Source of the DNA: Lachnospiraceae bacterium
GTDB taxonomy: Bacteria > Bacillota > Clostridia > Lachnospirales > Lachnospiraceae
Assembly (NCBI GenBank): GCA_024682555.1
Contig: JAIKZD010000022.1
Coordinates: forward strand, 1-64,000
DNA: 64,000 nucleotides
Direction: 5' to 3'
In this document: positions 7,949-16,699 of the stretch, piece after piece
Layout of the letters: each line of letters opens with the position of its first letter
Position numbering within the stretch: position 1 is the first letter of the stretch
Notes under the pieces: model-generated
What the model was told of the DNA's origin: nothing
Databases searched by the model: none
Seen by the model: the letters and a program-made list of their open reading frames with translations, nothing else
Translations under genes and position numbers: made by a program

Positions 7949-8939
7949 CTGCGGTCACCTCCTTGATCTCATACATATTTTTTACATTCATCCAGCAGGC
8001 TGCCCTGTGTTCGTTATTAAGCTCCATCCTCGGACATTTCCGCTCAAGACAGATTTTCATTGCGTTATCACATCTTGGAGCAAAAGGGCATCCCTTGGGA
8101 AGATTCAAAAGATCTATGGGCACGCCCGTTATCGGCTGCAGTTTCTCACCGTCGTTCTCGGCTGTGGGAATGGATCTCATAAGACCTTTTGTATACTCAT
8201 GACAGGGATTATAAAATATCTCGTTATCTGTTCCGGCCTCGCAGATCTCCCCTGCATACATCACAATAACCTCATCACAGAGCTGAGCCACAACTCCGAG
8301 ATCATGGGTTATCATTATGATGGCCATGCCGAGTTTCTTCTGGATATCCTTCATGAGTTCCAGGATTCCTGCCTGAATGGTAACATCAAGAGCCGTTGTG
8401 GGCTCATCGGCTATAAGTATATCCGGTTCGCAGGCCAGAGCCATGGCTATCATCACTCGCTGTCTCATTCCTCCGGAAAACTCGAAGGGATACTGTTTCA
8501 TCCTCTTTTCGGGTTCATTGACATTTACAAGCCTTAACATCTCGATAGCCCGTTCCCTTGCAGCCTTCCTGTTCCGGCCGGTATGGAGCACTATGGCTTC
8601 CATAAGCTGCTCACCTATGGTGTAGGTGGGATTCAGTGATGTCATTGGATCCTGAAAGATAATGGATATCCTGTTACCCCTTATATCCTTCATGACCTTC
8701 TCGCCTGCACCAACAAGTTCCCGTCCTTCAAATTTGATGGAACCGGATACTATCTTTCCCGTTGCTGCAAGGATCTGCATAATTGAATAAGCCGTAACGG
8801 ACTTTCCGGAACCCGATTCTCCAACTATTCCGAGAACCTTTCCGTAATCAAGATCAAAAGAAATACCGTTTACGGCCTTTACCTCACCGGCATCGGTGAA
8901 AAAAGATGTATGAAGATCTCTGACTTCAAGTAATGCCAT
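7938..8939 (-). CDS. oppD: Oligopeptide ABC transporter ATPase (D-type)
   Basis: Predicted 333-residue ATPase. Walker A GESGSGKSVTAYS (about 38-50), Q-loop IFQDPMTSLNP, signature FSGGMRQRVMIAMAL, Walker B ILIADEPTTALD and THDLGVVAQ H-loop are intact. The C-terminus holds CPFAPRCDNAMKIC, the oligopeptide-type cysteine motif. The gene starts 12 bp after the OppC-type permease and ends inside the start of the F-type gene, so order and coupling match the standard B-C-D-F arrangement. Confidence 0.94.
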   Translation of the reverse strand: MALLEVRDLHTSFFTDAGEVKAVNGISFDLDYGKVLGIVGESGSGKSVTAYSIMQILAATGKIVSGSIKFEGRELVGAGEKVMKDIRGNRISIIFQDPMTSLNPTYTIGEQLMEAIVLHTGRNRKAARERAIEMLRLVNVNEPEKRMKQYPFEFSGGMRQRVMIAMALACEPDILIADEPTTALDVTIQAGILELMKDIQKKLGMAIIMITHDLGVVAQLCDEVIVMYAGEICEAGTDNEIFYNPCHEYTKGLMRSIPTAENDGEKLQPITGVPIDLLNLPKGCPFAPRCDNAMKICLERKCPRMELNNEHRAACWMNVKNMYEIKEVTADDK

Positions 8940-8951
8940 TTCCTTTCCCCC

Positions 8952-10016
8952 CTAACCGTTAAGCTTGGGATCGAAAGCATCCCTGAGTCCGTCTCCGAAA
9001 AGATTCAGAGACAATACTATGAGCGATATCACTACGGCGGGAATGACCAGCCTGTAAGGATACGAAGAAAGACCGTTAAGCGCATCCGAAGCAAGGGATC
9101 CAAGAGAAGGCATCGGCGCATTCACCCCAAGTCCAAGAAACGACAGGTAACTCTCCGTAAATATGGCACTGGGTATCTGCAGAGCCGTAGATATGACAAT
9201 GACCGAAATGCAATTAGGTATCAGGTGTTTTCTTATTATCCATCCGCCCTTTGCACCTGCGGTCTTTGCGGCAAGTACATATTCCTGTTCTCTTAAGGAC
9301 AGTATCTGTCCTCTTACCAGACGTGACATACTTACCCAGTATAACAGGGCAAAGATAACGAACAGTGAGATTATATTGGCCCCGATACCCGCAAGTACCG
9401 TGCCTTCTATAACCGGCGAAAGCCTCTGTCTGAGGACAGCGGCAAGAAGTATTACCATCAGCATATCCGGAAGTGAGTAAATGATATCAACGATACGCAT
9501 TATGATGATATCCACCATTCCTCCGGCATATCCCGAGATCGAACCCACGATTATACCTATCACCAATACGATGATGCTTGCAAAAAAACCCACCGCAAGG
9601 GAAATCCTTGTACCGTATACGACTCTTATGAAATAATCACGGCCCTGGGAATCCGTACCGAAGAGATGGGGAAATACTTTTTCACCTTCTTCGATCCTTT
9701 GCTCTTCCGTTGAGGAATACTCAAAAGGCCTCAGATTGTTAAAGGAAGCATCCATGGGCTTACCGGGCTGCATTCCCAGCATCTCTTCATATTTATAAGG
9801 CCATAACATCGGAATGAAGACCGCCATAAGCGTGATCAGCACTATTATAAAGAAGCTGACAAGTGCCACCCTGTTCTTCTTAAGACGTTCTATCCCGTCA
9901 TGGAAGAAAGTGGTGGAAGGGCGCATGGTCACGATGTACTTTTTCTCGTCATCGGTAGCAGGGATAAAGGAAGTAAGATCCACCTGCATGCTAAATTTGC
10001 TCAGATTATTGTCCAT
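8952..10016 (-). CDS. oppC: Oligopeptide ABC transporter permease (C-type)
   Basis: Predicted 354-residue inner-membrane permease. The N-terminal OppC_N region contains a first membrane helix (about 50-75), followed by a periplasmic loop with HLFGTDSQGRDYFIRVVYGTRISL, a clear OppC/DppC marker, and a BPD_transp_1 domain. The EAA cytoplasmic loop is AAKTAGAKGGWIIRKHLIPN. It starts 34 bp after the B-type permease, with AGGAAA upstream of the ATG. It forms the pore with that protein. Confidence 0.93.
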   Translation of the reverse strand: MDNNLSKFSMQVDLTSFIPATDDEKKYIVTMRPSTTFFHDGIERLKKNRVALVSFFIIVLITLMAVFIPMLWPYKYEEMLGMQPGKPMDASFNNLRPFEYSSTEEQRIEEGEKVFPHLFGTDSQGRDYFIRVVYGTRISLAVGFFASIIVLVIGIIVGSISGYAGGMVDIIIMRIVDIIYSLPDMLMVILLAAVLRQRLSPVIEGTVLAGIGANIISLFVIFALLYWVSMSRLVRGQILSLREQEYVLAAKTAGAKGGWIIRKHLIPNCISVIVISTALQIPSAIFTESYLSFLGLGVNAPMPSLGSLASDALNGLSSYPYRLVIPAVVISLIVLSLNLFGDGLRDAFDPKLNG

Positions 10017-10050
10017 ATATTATTTCCTGTCTGATTATTGATCAAAGATC

Positions 10051-10977
10051 CTATTCAAAAGTGATACGGGGATCGACCACCTTATAAAGCAGATCACTCA
10101 GGAGATTCATAATGACGATGAGGGATGCTAAAACTATGGTGGTTCCCATTATAAGGGTATAATCCCTGTTTATTATGCTCTGGACAAAGGCTCTCCCGAT
10201 GCCGGGTACGGCAAATATCTGCTCCACGACAAGCGAACCGGTGACTATATAGGCAAGCATCGGTCCGAAATACGTGATTACGGGTATCAGGGCATTCTTA
10301 AGGGCATGACCGAAGATTATCCGCCATCCCGTAACACCCTTGGCCTTGGCAGTCCTTATATAGTCCTGTCCCAGCTCATCTAACATTGAAGATCTTGTAA
10401 GTCTGGTGATATAAGACATGGGATACAGCATCAGGGTAATGACCGGGAGTACCAGTCCTCCCTCGGTGGCGCCGTTTGCGGGGAAGAGATGTATCTTTAT
10501 CGCAAAGGCAACCAGAAGAAGAGATCCCATGATAAATGAAGGCATCGAAACAAATGCCGTTGTGATTATCATTATGATTCTGTCTAAAATGGAATTTCTG
10601 TAAAGCGCTGCCATGGCTCCCAGTACCACGCCGATAAGAAGAGCAAGAAACGCAGCTATAAGACCGAGTCTGACGGAAACCTTCAATCCGTCAAACATTA
10701 TATCAATGACCATTCTCCCTCTTTGTTTCAGTGAGGGACCGAACCGGAATCTTATGACATCCGTAAGATATGTGGTGTACTGCACCATGAGAGGCTTATC
10801 AAGCCCGTATTTTGCTTCCATGGCTGCCTGTGCGGCAGGCGAAACGGCTTTTTCCGACAGAAAGGGACCGCCGGGTACCGCATGCATTACAAAGAAGGTC
10901 ACCGTGATAACGACCCATACCGTAAATACCGCAAGTACTATTCTCTTAAATATGTAAGAAAGCATCCTGGAGCTCAT
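10051..10977 (-). CDS. oppB: Oligopeptide ABC transporter permease (B-type)
   Basis: Predicted 308-residue permease and first gene of the five-gene uptake operon. The N-terminal YIFKRIVLAVFTVWVVITV helix, the AVPGGPF loop, and the EAA motif TAKAKGVTGWRIIFGHALKN are typical of OppB/DppB. Six membrane segments are visible. A promoter overlaps the end of the preceding S41 gene (11063-11091), and a 14-bp palindrome lies in the leader. Confidence 0.93.
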   Translation of the reverse strand: MSSRMLSYIFKRIVLAVFTVWVVITVTFFVMHAVPGGPFLSEKAVSPAAQAAMEAKYGLDKPLMVQYTTYLTDVIRFRFGPSLKQRGRMVIDIMFDGLKVSVRLGLIAAFLALLIGVVLGAMAALYRNSILDRIIMIITTAFVSMPSFIMGSLLLVAFAIKIHLFPANGATEGGLVLPVITLMLYPMSYITRLTRSSMLDELGQDYIRTAKAKGVTGWRIIFGHALKNALIPVITYFGPMLAYIVTGSLVVEQIFAVPGIGRAFVQSIINRDYTLIMGTTIVLASLIVIMNLLSDLLYKVVDPRITFE

Positions 10978-10996
10978 GATCTCATCCTCTGTATAT

Positions 10997-11010
10997 CGGT
11001 TCCGGAACCG
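10997..11010. promoter_or_regulatory. 14-bp palindrome in oligopeptide operon leader
   Basis: CGGTTCCGGAACCG is perfectly palindromic and lies between the predicted transcription start (about 11056) and the start of the B-type permease gene. It may be an operator; no T-tract follows, so it is not a terminator. Confidence 0.35.
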
Positions 11011-11062
11011 GCCGTTCTTTTTCCGCTAAAACAGTCCGCGGATCACAGCCCGACCGAGTCTA

Positions 11063-11091
11063 ATGATATCAAAAAAACCATCATTCATCAA
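11063..11091 (-). promoter_or_regulatory. Putative promoter of oligopeptide operon
   Basis: On the minus strand TTGATG (11086-11091) and TATCAT (11063-11068) are separated by 17 bp, with TGA directly before the -10 (extended -10). The -35 overlaps the last codons of the S41 gene. The leader would be about 80 nt. Confidence 0.5.
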
Positions 11092-12346
11092 TTTCAATTT
11101 CATTATTAAGGTAATCAGCTGCCGCATTTAACTGATTATCGGTGCCGTCCTCCTCATAGGCTTCGTAATCCCATTCAACGACTATATCGGGTTCTATCCC
11201 CACTTTGTGGATATTTACGCCCTTCGGAGTATAGTATTTGGCACTGGTGAGCTTTATCCCGGTTCCGTCACCTAAGGATAATACCGACTGCACTATTCCC
11301 TTTCCGTAAGTGGTTGTACCCATGAGAACTGCTCTGTCGTAATCCTTGAGAGCACCGCTTAAGATCTCTGCAGCCGAAGCGGTATATCCGTTTACCAGCA
11401 CGACGGTGGGGATTTCATAACACTTGCTATCCGAATTGTAATCCTCCCTGACCCCGTCCTTATCTATGGTGTATACCACTACTCCTTCAGGAAGCAGGAC
11501 ATCGGCAATGGCAACCGAGGTATCCACATTTCCTCCCGGATTGCCTCTCAGATCAATTATCAGGCCCTTCATTCCCTGCTTGTTCAGACTGTTTAATTCC
11601 TTTTTAAACTGATCGGCGGTAATATCCGAAAATTCCGTGATCAGAATATAACCCAGATCATTATCAAGCATCTCCGACTCGACCGTAACCGACTCCACCA
11701 CATCTCTTGTAATGGTAAAATACAGGGTATCCTCTTCGCCTTCCCTTAAGATGCCTATCTTTACCTTTGTTCCTTTTCTTCCCCTGATCTTTGAAACCGC
11801 AACATTTATGTCTTCTCCTACAACGCTTTCCCCGTCTACCTCGATTATTATATCTCCCTCAAGAACACCGGCCCTCTCGGCAGGTGAATCCTTCATGGGA
11901 CGCACGACAGTAAGGGCTCCGTTTTCGGGATTTGTCTGTAAAACGGCTCCGATCCCCTCAAAAACGCCTTCCGTATCCTCCATCATCTCGGAGAATTCCT
12001 TCTGGTTATAATAGGTCGAGTACTCATCCCCGAGACCGTTTACCAGTCCCTTATAGATCCCGTCCGTCATTTCCTCTTTATCCGTCTCATCGAGATAGTA
12101 CCTGTCTATTACCTGTTCGATAAACCCGACCTTCTCCTGCACATCCTTTGTAAGAAGTTCGCTTTTAAACTCTCCTCCGATCACTCCGGTTGTTAAGCCT
12201 CTCAGGGCGGTGCCTAAGATCCTTTTCCATGCAAAATAACATAAGATCAGGGTGAATATAATAATGGCAGCGATCAATGCTCCCTGCCATCTCCCCTTCT
12301 TTTTTTCTCTTTTTAACGCTTCCATAACCTGATCGTAATCTTCCAT
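11081..12346 (-). CDS. S41 family C-terminal processing protease with PDZ domain
   Basis: Membrane-anchored serine protease of the CtpA/CtpB family, 421 residues from the chosen start. A short cytoplasmic N-terminus is followed by one membrane helix (GALIAAIIIFTLILCYFAW), a PDZ domain (GIGAVLQTN to GEDTLYF) and the S41 core with DLRGNPGGN, the nucleophile in NGYTASAAEIL and the general-base Lys in TTYGKGIVQ. The frame is open to a GTG at 12445, but that would overlap the M23 gene; ATG 12346 gives the usual N-terminus. Its place after ftsEX and the M23 hydrolase suggests it trims cell-wall or division proteins. Confidence 0.88.
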   Translation of the reverse strand: MEDYDQVMEALKREKKKGRWQGALIAAIIIFTLILCYFAWKRILGTALRGLTTGVIGGEFKSELLTKDVQEKVGFIEQVIDRYYLDETDKEEMTDGIYKGLVNGLGDEYSTYYNQKEFSEMMEDTEGVFEGIGAVLQTNPENGALTVVRPMKDSPAERAGVLEGDIIIEVDGESVVGEDINVAVSKIRGRKGTKVKIGILREGEEDTLYFTITRDVVESVTVESEMLDNDLGYILITEFSDITADQFKKELNSLNKQGMKGLIIDLRGNPGGNVDTSVAIADVLLPEGVVVYTIDKDGVREDYNSDSKCYEIPTVVLVNGYTASAAEILSGALKDYDRAVLMGTTTYGKGIVQSVLSLGDGTGIKLTSAKYYTPKGVNIHKVGIEPDIVVEWDYEAYEEDGTDNQLNAAADYLNNEIEIDE

Positions 12347-12426
12347 TTTACTCTTTTCCGTTCCTAAAATATATTTCCCCCGTATGATCCTGATATACAT
12401 CCTCGTATGATCCCGAAATGATCCTT

Positions 12427-13647
12427 CTATCCAAGATAATTCCACGGACTTGTATACTCTCCGTTTATCCTTACGGAAAAATGCAGATGCGGCCCGGTAC
12501 TCCTTCCCGTACTGCCGACGGTACCTATCTGCTCGCCTCTTACCACAAGCTGCCCCTTCGAAACCCCTACGGAAGAAGCATGCATATAAATGGTGTATAA
12601 ACCGTCACCGTGATCTATCATAACATAATTACCCATTGAAGATGAATAGGCAGCTGCCACAACTTCACCGTCATAGGCGGCAAGGATCGGGGAGCCGGAC
12701 GGAGCAGCAAGATCCACTCCGTTGTGGAACTTTTCCACCTTCAATATGGGATGCATCCTCATGCCGTAATCATCGGATATCCTTGTATAACCGGGAGCCG
12801 GCCAGGCAAATTTGCCTCCGTCATAAACAAGTGCTCTCTTGTTTTCCTCAAGAAGCCTTTTCTTTTCGGCAAGGATCGTTGCCTCTAGGTCCTTGATAAG
12901 CTGGTTCTGGGCGGCGATCTCAGCCTCATACTCTTTTATGGCTGCCTCTTTATTGTTGATATCCGCCTCATAGGTAGTGATCTCGGCTTCTTTGTGGGTA
13001 ATGAGGGTCTGCATGGCATCCTGCTCATTTGCCAGACCGTCTTTTATGGTCAGAAGCTCTGCATTCTGTTCCTCAAGGAGCGTTTTTTTTGCGGCAACCT
13101 CCTCTTTGGAGGCCACATATTCCTCAAGGAGTCTTCTGTCATAGGCTGAGAGCCTTGCTATGAAATCGGCCTTGTTCAGAAAATCCGCAAAAGATTCCGC
13201 CGAGAGCAGCAACTCCACCGTCCCCTGATTACCTCTCTCATACATGTATTTAATTCTTTTTTTCATAAGCTCATACTGATGAGCTTCCGTCGCTTCAGCC
13301 TCTGCGAGATCCTCGGTCGTCTGTCTGATCTCTTCCTCCTTGACGCCGATCTGGTCGTTTAATATGGCGATCTTTTCATTTATCGCCGCGAGATCCGCAT
13401 CAAGCTCGGTTATAAAGTTTTCCAGATCGTTCTTCTGCTTTTCAAGACTGTTCAGAAGGGATTTGACATTGGTAAGTCCCGACTGGAGCTGGTTCTTACT
13501 CTGTTCGGCCGATTCCTTCTCTTTTTCGCTGCTCTCTATAAGATCATTGGTAAGAGTAGCACAGAACACATCTTCTTGCATGGATAAAACCTGCAAAAGG
13601 CATAAAGCCGCTACGGCAAAAAACTTAAATCCCCGTTTTGTCCGCAT
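12427..13647 (-). CDS. Coiled-coil M23 peptidoglycan hydrolase (EnvC/PcsB-like layout)
   Basis: Predicted 406-residue exported hydrolase. A signal peptide (about 1-30, cleaved near VFCA-TL) is followed by about 230 residues of Glu/Lys-rich coiled coil and a C-terminal LytM/M23 domain. Zinc-ligand motifs are HNGVD and HLHFSVR, with GDGLYTIYMH between. In streptococci and E. coli, coiled-coil hydrolases or activators (PcsB, EnvC) are controlled by FtsEX; this gene lies 24 bp after ftsX, so the same control is likely. Because the HxxxD and HxH residues are intact, it is expected to be an active endopeptidase, unlike EnvC, which lacks them. Confidence 0.9.
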   Translation of the reverse strand: MRTKRGFKFFAVAALCLLQVLSMQEDVFCATLTNDLIESSEKEKESAEQSKNQLQSGLTNVKSLLNSLEKQKNDLENFITELDADLAAINEKIAILNDQIGVKEEEIRQTTEDLAEAEATEAHQYELMKKRIKYMYERGNQGTVELLLSAESFADFLNKADFIARLSAYDRRLLEEYVASKEEVAAKKTLLEEQNAELLTIKDGLANEQDAMQTLITHKEAEITTYEADINNKEAAIKEYEAEIAAQNQLIKDLEATILAEKKRLLEENKRALVYDGGKFAWPAPGYTRISDDYGMRMHPILKVEKFHNGVDLAAPSGSPILAAYDGEVVAAAYSSSMGNYVMIDHGDGLYTIYMHASSVGVSKGQLVVRGEQIGTVGSTGRSTGPHLHFSVRINGEYTSPWNYLG

Positions 13648-13671
13648 ATACTGACCCCTTATATACTCTCA

Positions 13672-14571
13672 TCACACCTTTAAGTGTCTCCTTACGGTGA
13701 TCACACTTCCTAAGAATCCGAGACCCACGCCAAGGATAAGGGCTATGGGTATCAGCTTTGAAAAGATATCTTCTACCGGCAGGAATCTCAGTATGTCGCT
13801 TAGCACGGTAAACTGTGTCATGGCATAATCAACCGCGCCGGTATATATGAAATAAAGAGCTATCAGAGGAAGCCCCGCGCCGATCAGCCCGATGATGATA
13901 CCCTCGATCACAAAGGGAGATCTGACAACAAAATCCGTGGCTCCTATAAGCTTCATTATGGATATTTCTTCCCGTCTCACGGATATTCCCATGGCAACGG
14001 TGGTACTTATAAGAAACAGGGAAACAGCGAAAAGGATCGCGATTATCCCCAGTGAGACCATGCTGATGATGTTATTTATATTTGTAAGTATGTTTGCCGT
14101 GGCATCGGATCTGTTGATCTCCCTGATGCCCTCAACGGTCTCCAGATAGGATACGAGGGAATGCTGCTTTGACACATCATTCATGTATATCTCGTAGTTC
14201 TCGCTTCCCTCAAGGGGGTTGTCTCCTTCGTAACCGTCAGCATATTCCCCGAGATAATCATCCTTGAAGGAATTCCATGCTTCCTCGGCGGAAACAAACA
14301 CAACGCTTGAGACCTCAGGCCTTTTCTGGATCTCGTTTCCTATTTCCTGGATCCTTTCATCCGTGATGCCCTCATCAAAGAAAACCGTCACCGCCACGTT
14401 GGTCTCGGCTTCCTTCACCGTATACTGGACATTCACCACTATGGCATAAAAGATGCCGAACAGAAAGATACAGGAGGCTATGGTAGCTATCGTTGCAAGG
14501 GAGAACATCTTGTTTCTGAATATATTCTTAAAGCCCTGCTTGCAGGTATAACCTAAAGTACTAATCCTCAT
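13672..14571 (-). CDS. ftsX: Cell division protein FtsX
   Basis: Predicted 299-residue membrane subunit of the FtsEX complex. One N-terminal helix (about 25-45), a large extracellular loop of about 120 residues with [11 protein letters not shown] and [10 protein letters not shown], and three C-terminal helices give the four-helix FtsX pattern; [19 protein letters not shown] is the conserved coupling segment. It does not carry substrates but transmits FtsE ATPase activity to a peptidoglycan hydrolase outside, here probably the product of the next gene. Starts inside the last codons of ftsE. Confidence 0.95.
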   Translation of the reverse strand: MRISTLGYTCKQGFKNIFRNKMFSLATIATIASCIFLFGIFYAIVVNVQYTVKEAETNVAVTVFFDEGITDERIQEIGNEIQKRPEVSSVVFVSAEEAWNSFKDDYLGEYADGYEGDNPLEGSENYEIYMNDVSKQHSLVSYLETVEGIREINRSDATANILTNINNIISMVSLGIIAILFAVSLFLISTTVAMGISVRREEISIMKLIGATDFVVRSPFVIEGIIIGLIGAGLPLIALYFIYTGAVDYAMTQFTVLSDILRFLPVEDIFSKLIPIALILGVGLGFLGSVITVRRHLKV

Positions 14572-15247
14572 CTATATACTCACCTTTCTCCTCATCACTT
14601 ACTATCATACCCTTTTTGATAGTGATAACACGCTTCCTCATGGCATTGACTATTTCCCTGTTATGCGTAACAACAAGTACCGTAGTGCCTCTCTTGTTGA
14701 TCTCCTCAAGAAGCTTCATTATTTCCCATGAATTTCTCGGATCCAGGTTTCCCGTAGGCTCATCCGCCAGAAGTATGGGAGGATTATTGACAAGAGCGCG
14801 CGCAAGCGCAACTCTCTGCTGTTCGCCTCCGGAGAGCTGTCTTGTCTTTGCCTTGTATTTGCCCGCAAGTCCCACCAGGGAAAGCATTGCGGGAACGTTT
14901 TTCTTGATCTGTCTTGTGGGAACCTCGATAACGCGCTGTGCAAAGGCAACATTCTCATAAACATTTCTGTCCTTTAACAGACGGAAATCCTGAAATACGA
15001 CGCCTATACTCCTTCTGAACTTGGCAACCTTTCTGCGGTGCAGCTTGGCCAGATCGTAATCATTCACTATGATCTGTCCCGTTGTCGGCGTGAGCTCCCT
15101 TAACAGAAGCTTTATAAGCGTGGACTTGCCGGCGCCGCTGTCGCCGACTATGAACACAAACTCGCCCTTATTGATATGAAGGTTCACATCATTAAGGGCA
15201 GGCACTCCATTTGCATAAGATTTGCTGACAGACTGAAATGTAATCAT
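14561..15247 (-). CDS. ftsE: Cell division ATPase FtsE
   Basis: Predicted 228-residue ABC ATPase. It has Walker [13 protein letters not shown] (about 35-46), signature [15 protein letters not shown], Walker [13 protein letters not shown] and VTHNREIV. The family works at the division site with FtsX to switch on cell-wall cleavage. GAGGTGA six bases before the ATG supports the start. First gene of the ftsE-ftsX-M23-S41 group. Confidence 0.95.
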   Translation of the reverse strand: MITFQSVSKSYANGVPALNDVNLHINKGEFVFIVGDSGAGKSTLIKLLLRELTPTTGQIIVNDYDLAKLHRRKVAKFRRSIGVVFQDFRLLKDRNVYENVAFAQRVIEVPTRQIKKNVPAMLSLVGLAGKYKAKTRQLSGGEQQRVALARALVNNPPILLADEPTGNLDPRNSWEIMKLLEEINKRGTTVLVVTHNREIVNAMRKRVITIKKGMIVSDEEKGEYIDED

Positions 15248-15331
15248 TTTTACTCACCTCATCCCTTACCAATATACTCCAAAACTTCCGCAGGCAGGAT
15301 CCTTCCGTCCGCGGTCATATCCGCTCTGTAC

Positions 15332-15347
15332 GGGTCCTTTCGGACCC
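15332..15347 (-). other. GNRA-type hairpin between regulator and ftsE
   Basis: On the minus strand GGGTCC-GAAA-GGACCC forms a 6-bp GC-rich stem with a GAAA tetraloop, about 40 bp past the CdaR-type gene. No T-tract follows, so it may be an RNA structure in the ftsE leader or a weak 3' end of the regulator transcript. Confidence 0.35.
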
Positions 15348-15388
15348 ACATGTATCCCCCGGTACATCTACAGTGCCGTAATGATCTG

Positions 15389-16474
15389 TCATCTGTTATC
15401 TTCCATATACTTCATGTATTTGGATACCATTAACGATATCTTAAAGGTTATGGCATCCTCAAAGACCCTCAGATCAAGCCCCGTTGACTTCTCGAGCTTG
15501 TCAAGCCTGTACACGAGTGTATTCCTGTGAATGAACAGCTGTCTGCTGGTCTCGGATACATTAAGACTGTTCTCGAAAAACTTGTTTATGGTGGTGAGGG
15601 TCTCCTCATCAAAGTCATCCGGAGAACTGCCGTCAAAGATCTCCTTTATAAACATCCTGCACAGAGGTATCGGAAGCTGGTAGATCAGCCTTCCTATCCC
15701 CAGTTCGCTGTAGGCAATGACATTCCTCTCATCAAAGAATATCTTTCCCACATCCAGCGCCATTTTGGCTTCCTTATAGGAACGGCTTACCTCTCTGATA
15801 TCCTTGACTATGGTACCGTAAGAAACATGCAGAGATCTTGATATCTTCTCGGAAAACAGGGCATATATCTGGTTTGCCGTTTTGCTTATATCATCATATC
15901 CCTCGTCCTGGGCCACTTCTCTTACGACTATGACGCTGTTTTCATCCACTGCGGTGATAAAATCACCGGTTCTTCCCGAAAGGAGATTCTTTATGCTCTC
16001 CAGGGCATTGAATTCCTTGTAATTATCGATCTCCGCCACGATGACAACCCGTCTTATGTCTGTGGGTATGTGCAGCTTCTGTGAGCGGTTGTAGATATCC
16101 ACAAGCAGCAGATTATCAAGCAAAAGGTTCTTTATGAAATTATCCTTGTCAAACCTCTCCTTATAGGCTATCTGTAGACTTTGGATCTGGAAAGCGGCTA
16201 TTTTGCCCGCCGTAAAGGAATCCTCGTCATTCCCCAGAATTATTATAATATACTCAAGCAGCAGCTCGTCATATACCTTAAAAAACTGGTATCCCTGCAT
16301 TTCCTGACTGTCTGCGGCAGAAGCGGCAAAGCTTTTTGCCTCCTCCCTGAAATCGCCTGCAGGATCAAATGTTGATGCAAGCACCCTGCCGTCAGTGTCG
16401 ATAACTGCCATATCCACCTTGACTATATCCTTAAGTCCGTCAATGGTAGACTGCAGTATTTGATTTGATATCAT
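15389..16474 (-). CDS. PucR/CdaR-type transcriptional regulator
   Basis: Predicted 361-residue cytoplasmic regulator. The N-terminal 130 residues resemble a sugar-diacid-recognition sensing region (MAVIDTDGRVLAS, GKIAAFQIQSLQIA). The C-terminus carries the PucR helix-turn-helix: TINKFFENSLNVSETSRQLF then HRNTLVYRLDKLE. Relatives respond to sugar acids, purine products or amino acids; no obvious target operon adjoins it, since ftsE is a core gene and the divergent gene is a glycosyltransferase. It has its own promoter upstream. Confidence 0.87.
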   Translation of the reverse strand: MISNQILQSTIDGLKDIVKVDMAVIDTDGRVLASTFDPAGDFREEAKSFAASAADSQEMQGYQFFKVYDELLLEYIIIILGNDEDSFTAGKIAAFQIQSLQIAYKERFDKDNFIKNLLLDNLLLVDIYNRSQKLHIPTDIRRVVIVAEIDNYKEFNALESIKNLLSGRTGDFITAVDENSVIVVREVAQDEGYDDISKTANQIYALFSEKISRSLHVSYGTIVKDIREVSRSYKEAKMALDVGKIFFDERNVIAYSELGIGRLIYQLPIPLCRMFIKEIFDGSSPDDFDEETLTTINKFFENSLNVSETSRQLFIHRNTLVYRLDKLEKSTGLDLRVFEDAITFKISLMVSKYMKYMEDNR

Positions 16475-16542
16475 ACCATTCTCCTTCTTGTAACCCTCAT
16501 ACAGGCACGGTAACCTCGTGAAAAATGCCCATATTCTTTGTT

Positions 16543-16571
16543 ATTGTAATACAAAGAGAAGAAAAATACAA
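16543..16571 (-). promoter_or_regulatory. Promoter of PucR/CdaR-type gene
   Basis: On the minus strand TTGTAT (16566-16571) and TACAAT (16543-16548) are 17 bp apart, giving a leader of about 60 nt before the ATG at 16474. Confidence 0.55.
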
Positions 16572-16600
16572 CATCCCGGGTATCCATTCAAACCTTTGGC

Positions 16601-16633
16601 TTGTAAACCCCCGTTAATGATAGTACCATTAAC
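16601..16633 (+). promoter_or_regulatory. Possible promoter with inverted repeat over the -10
   Basis: TTGTAA (16601-16606) is 17 bp from TACCAT (16624-16629). A 7-bp inverted repeat GTTAATG-N7-CATTAAC (16613-16633) covers the -10, a position suited to repression of the GT39-like gene. Confidence 0.35.
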
Positions 16634-16699
16634 ATAGCCGCGATACGGAACCGGATGGTAAAGGTCCCGTAAATCCTTCGCGTAAAACAAACCGGTAAT

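Noticed and set aside
7776..8537. 253-codon open frame on the + strand within the OppD/OppF genes
   Set aside because: It is antisense to two intact ATPase genes with complete motifs, has no ribosome site and no recognisable domain.
12347..12445. GTG at 12445 as start of the S41 gene
   Set aside because: It overlaps the M23 gene and adds 33 residues not expected before the membrane helix; ATG 12346 fits the family.
15332..15347. GGGTCC-GAAA-GGACCC hairpin as a terminator
   Set aside because: The stem is short and no T-tract follows on either strand; it was kept only as a possible RNA hairpin.
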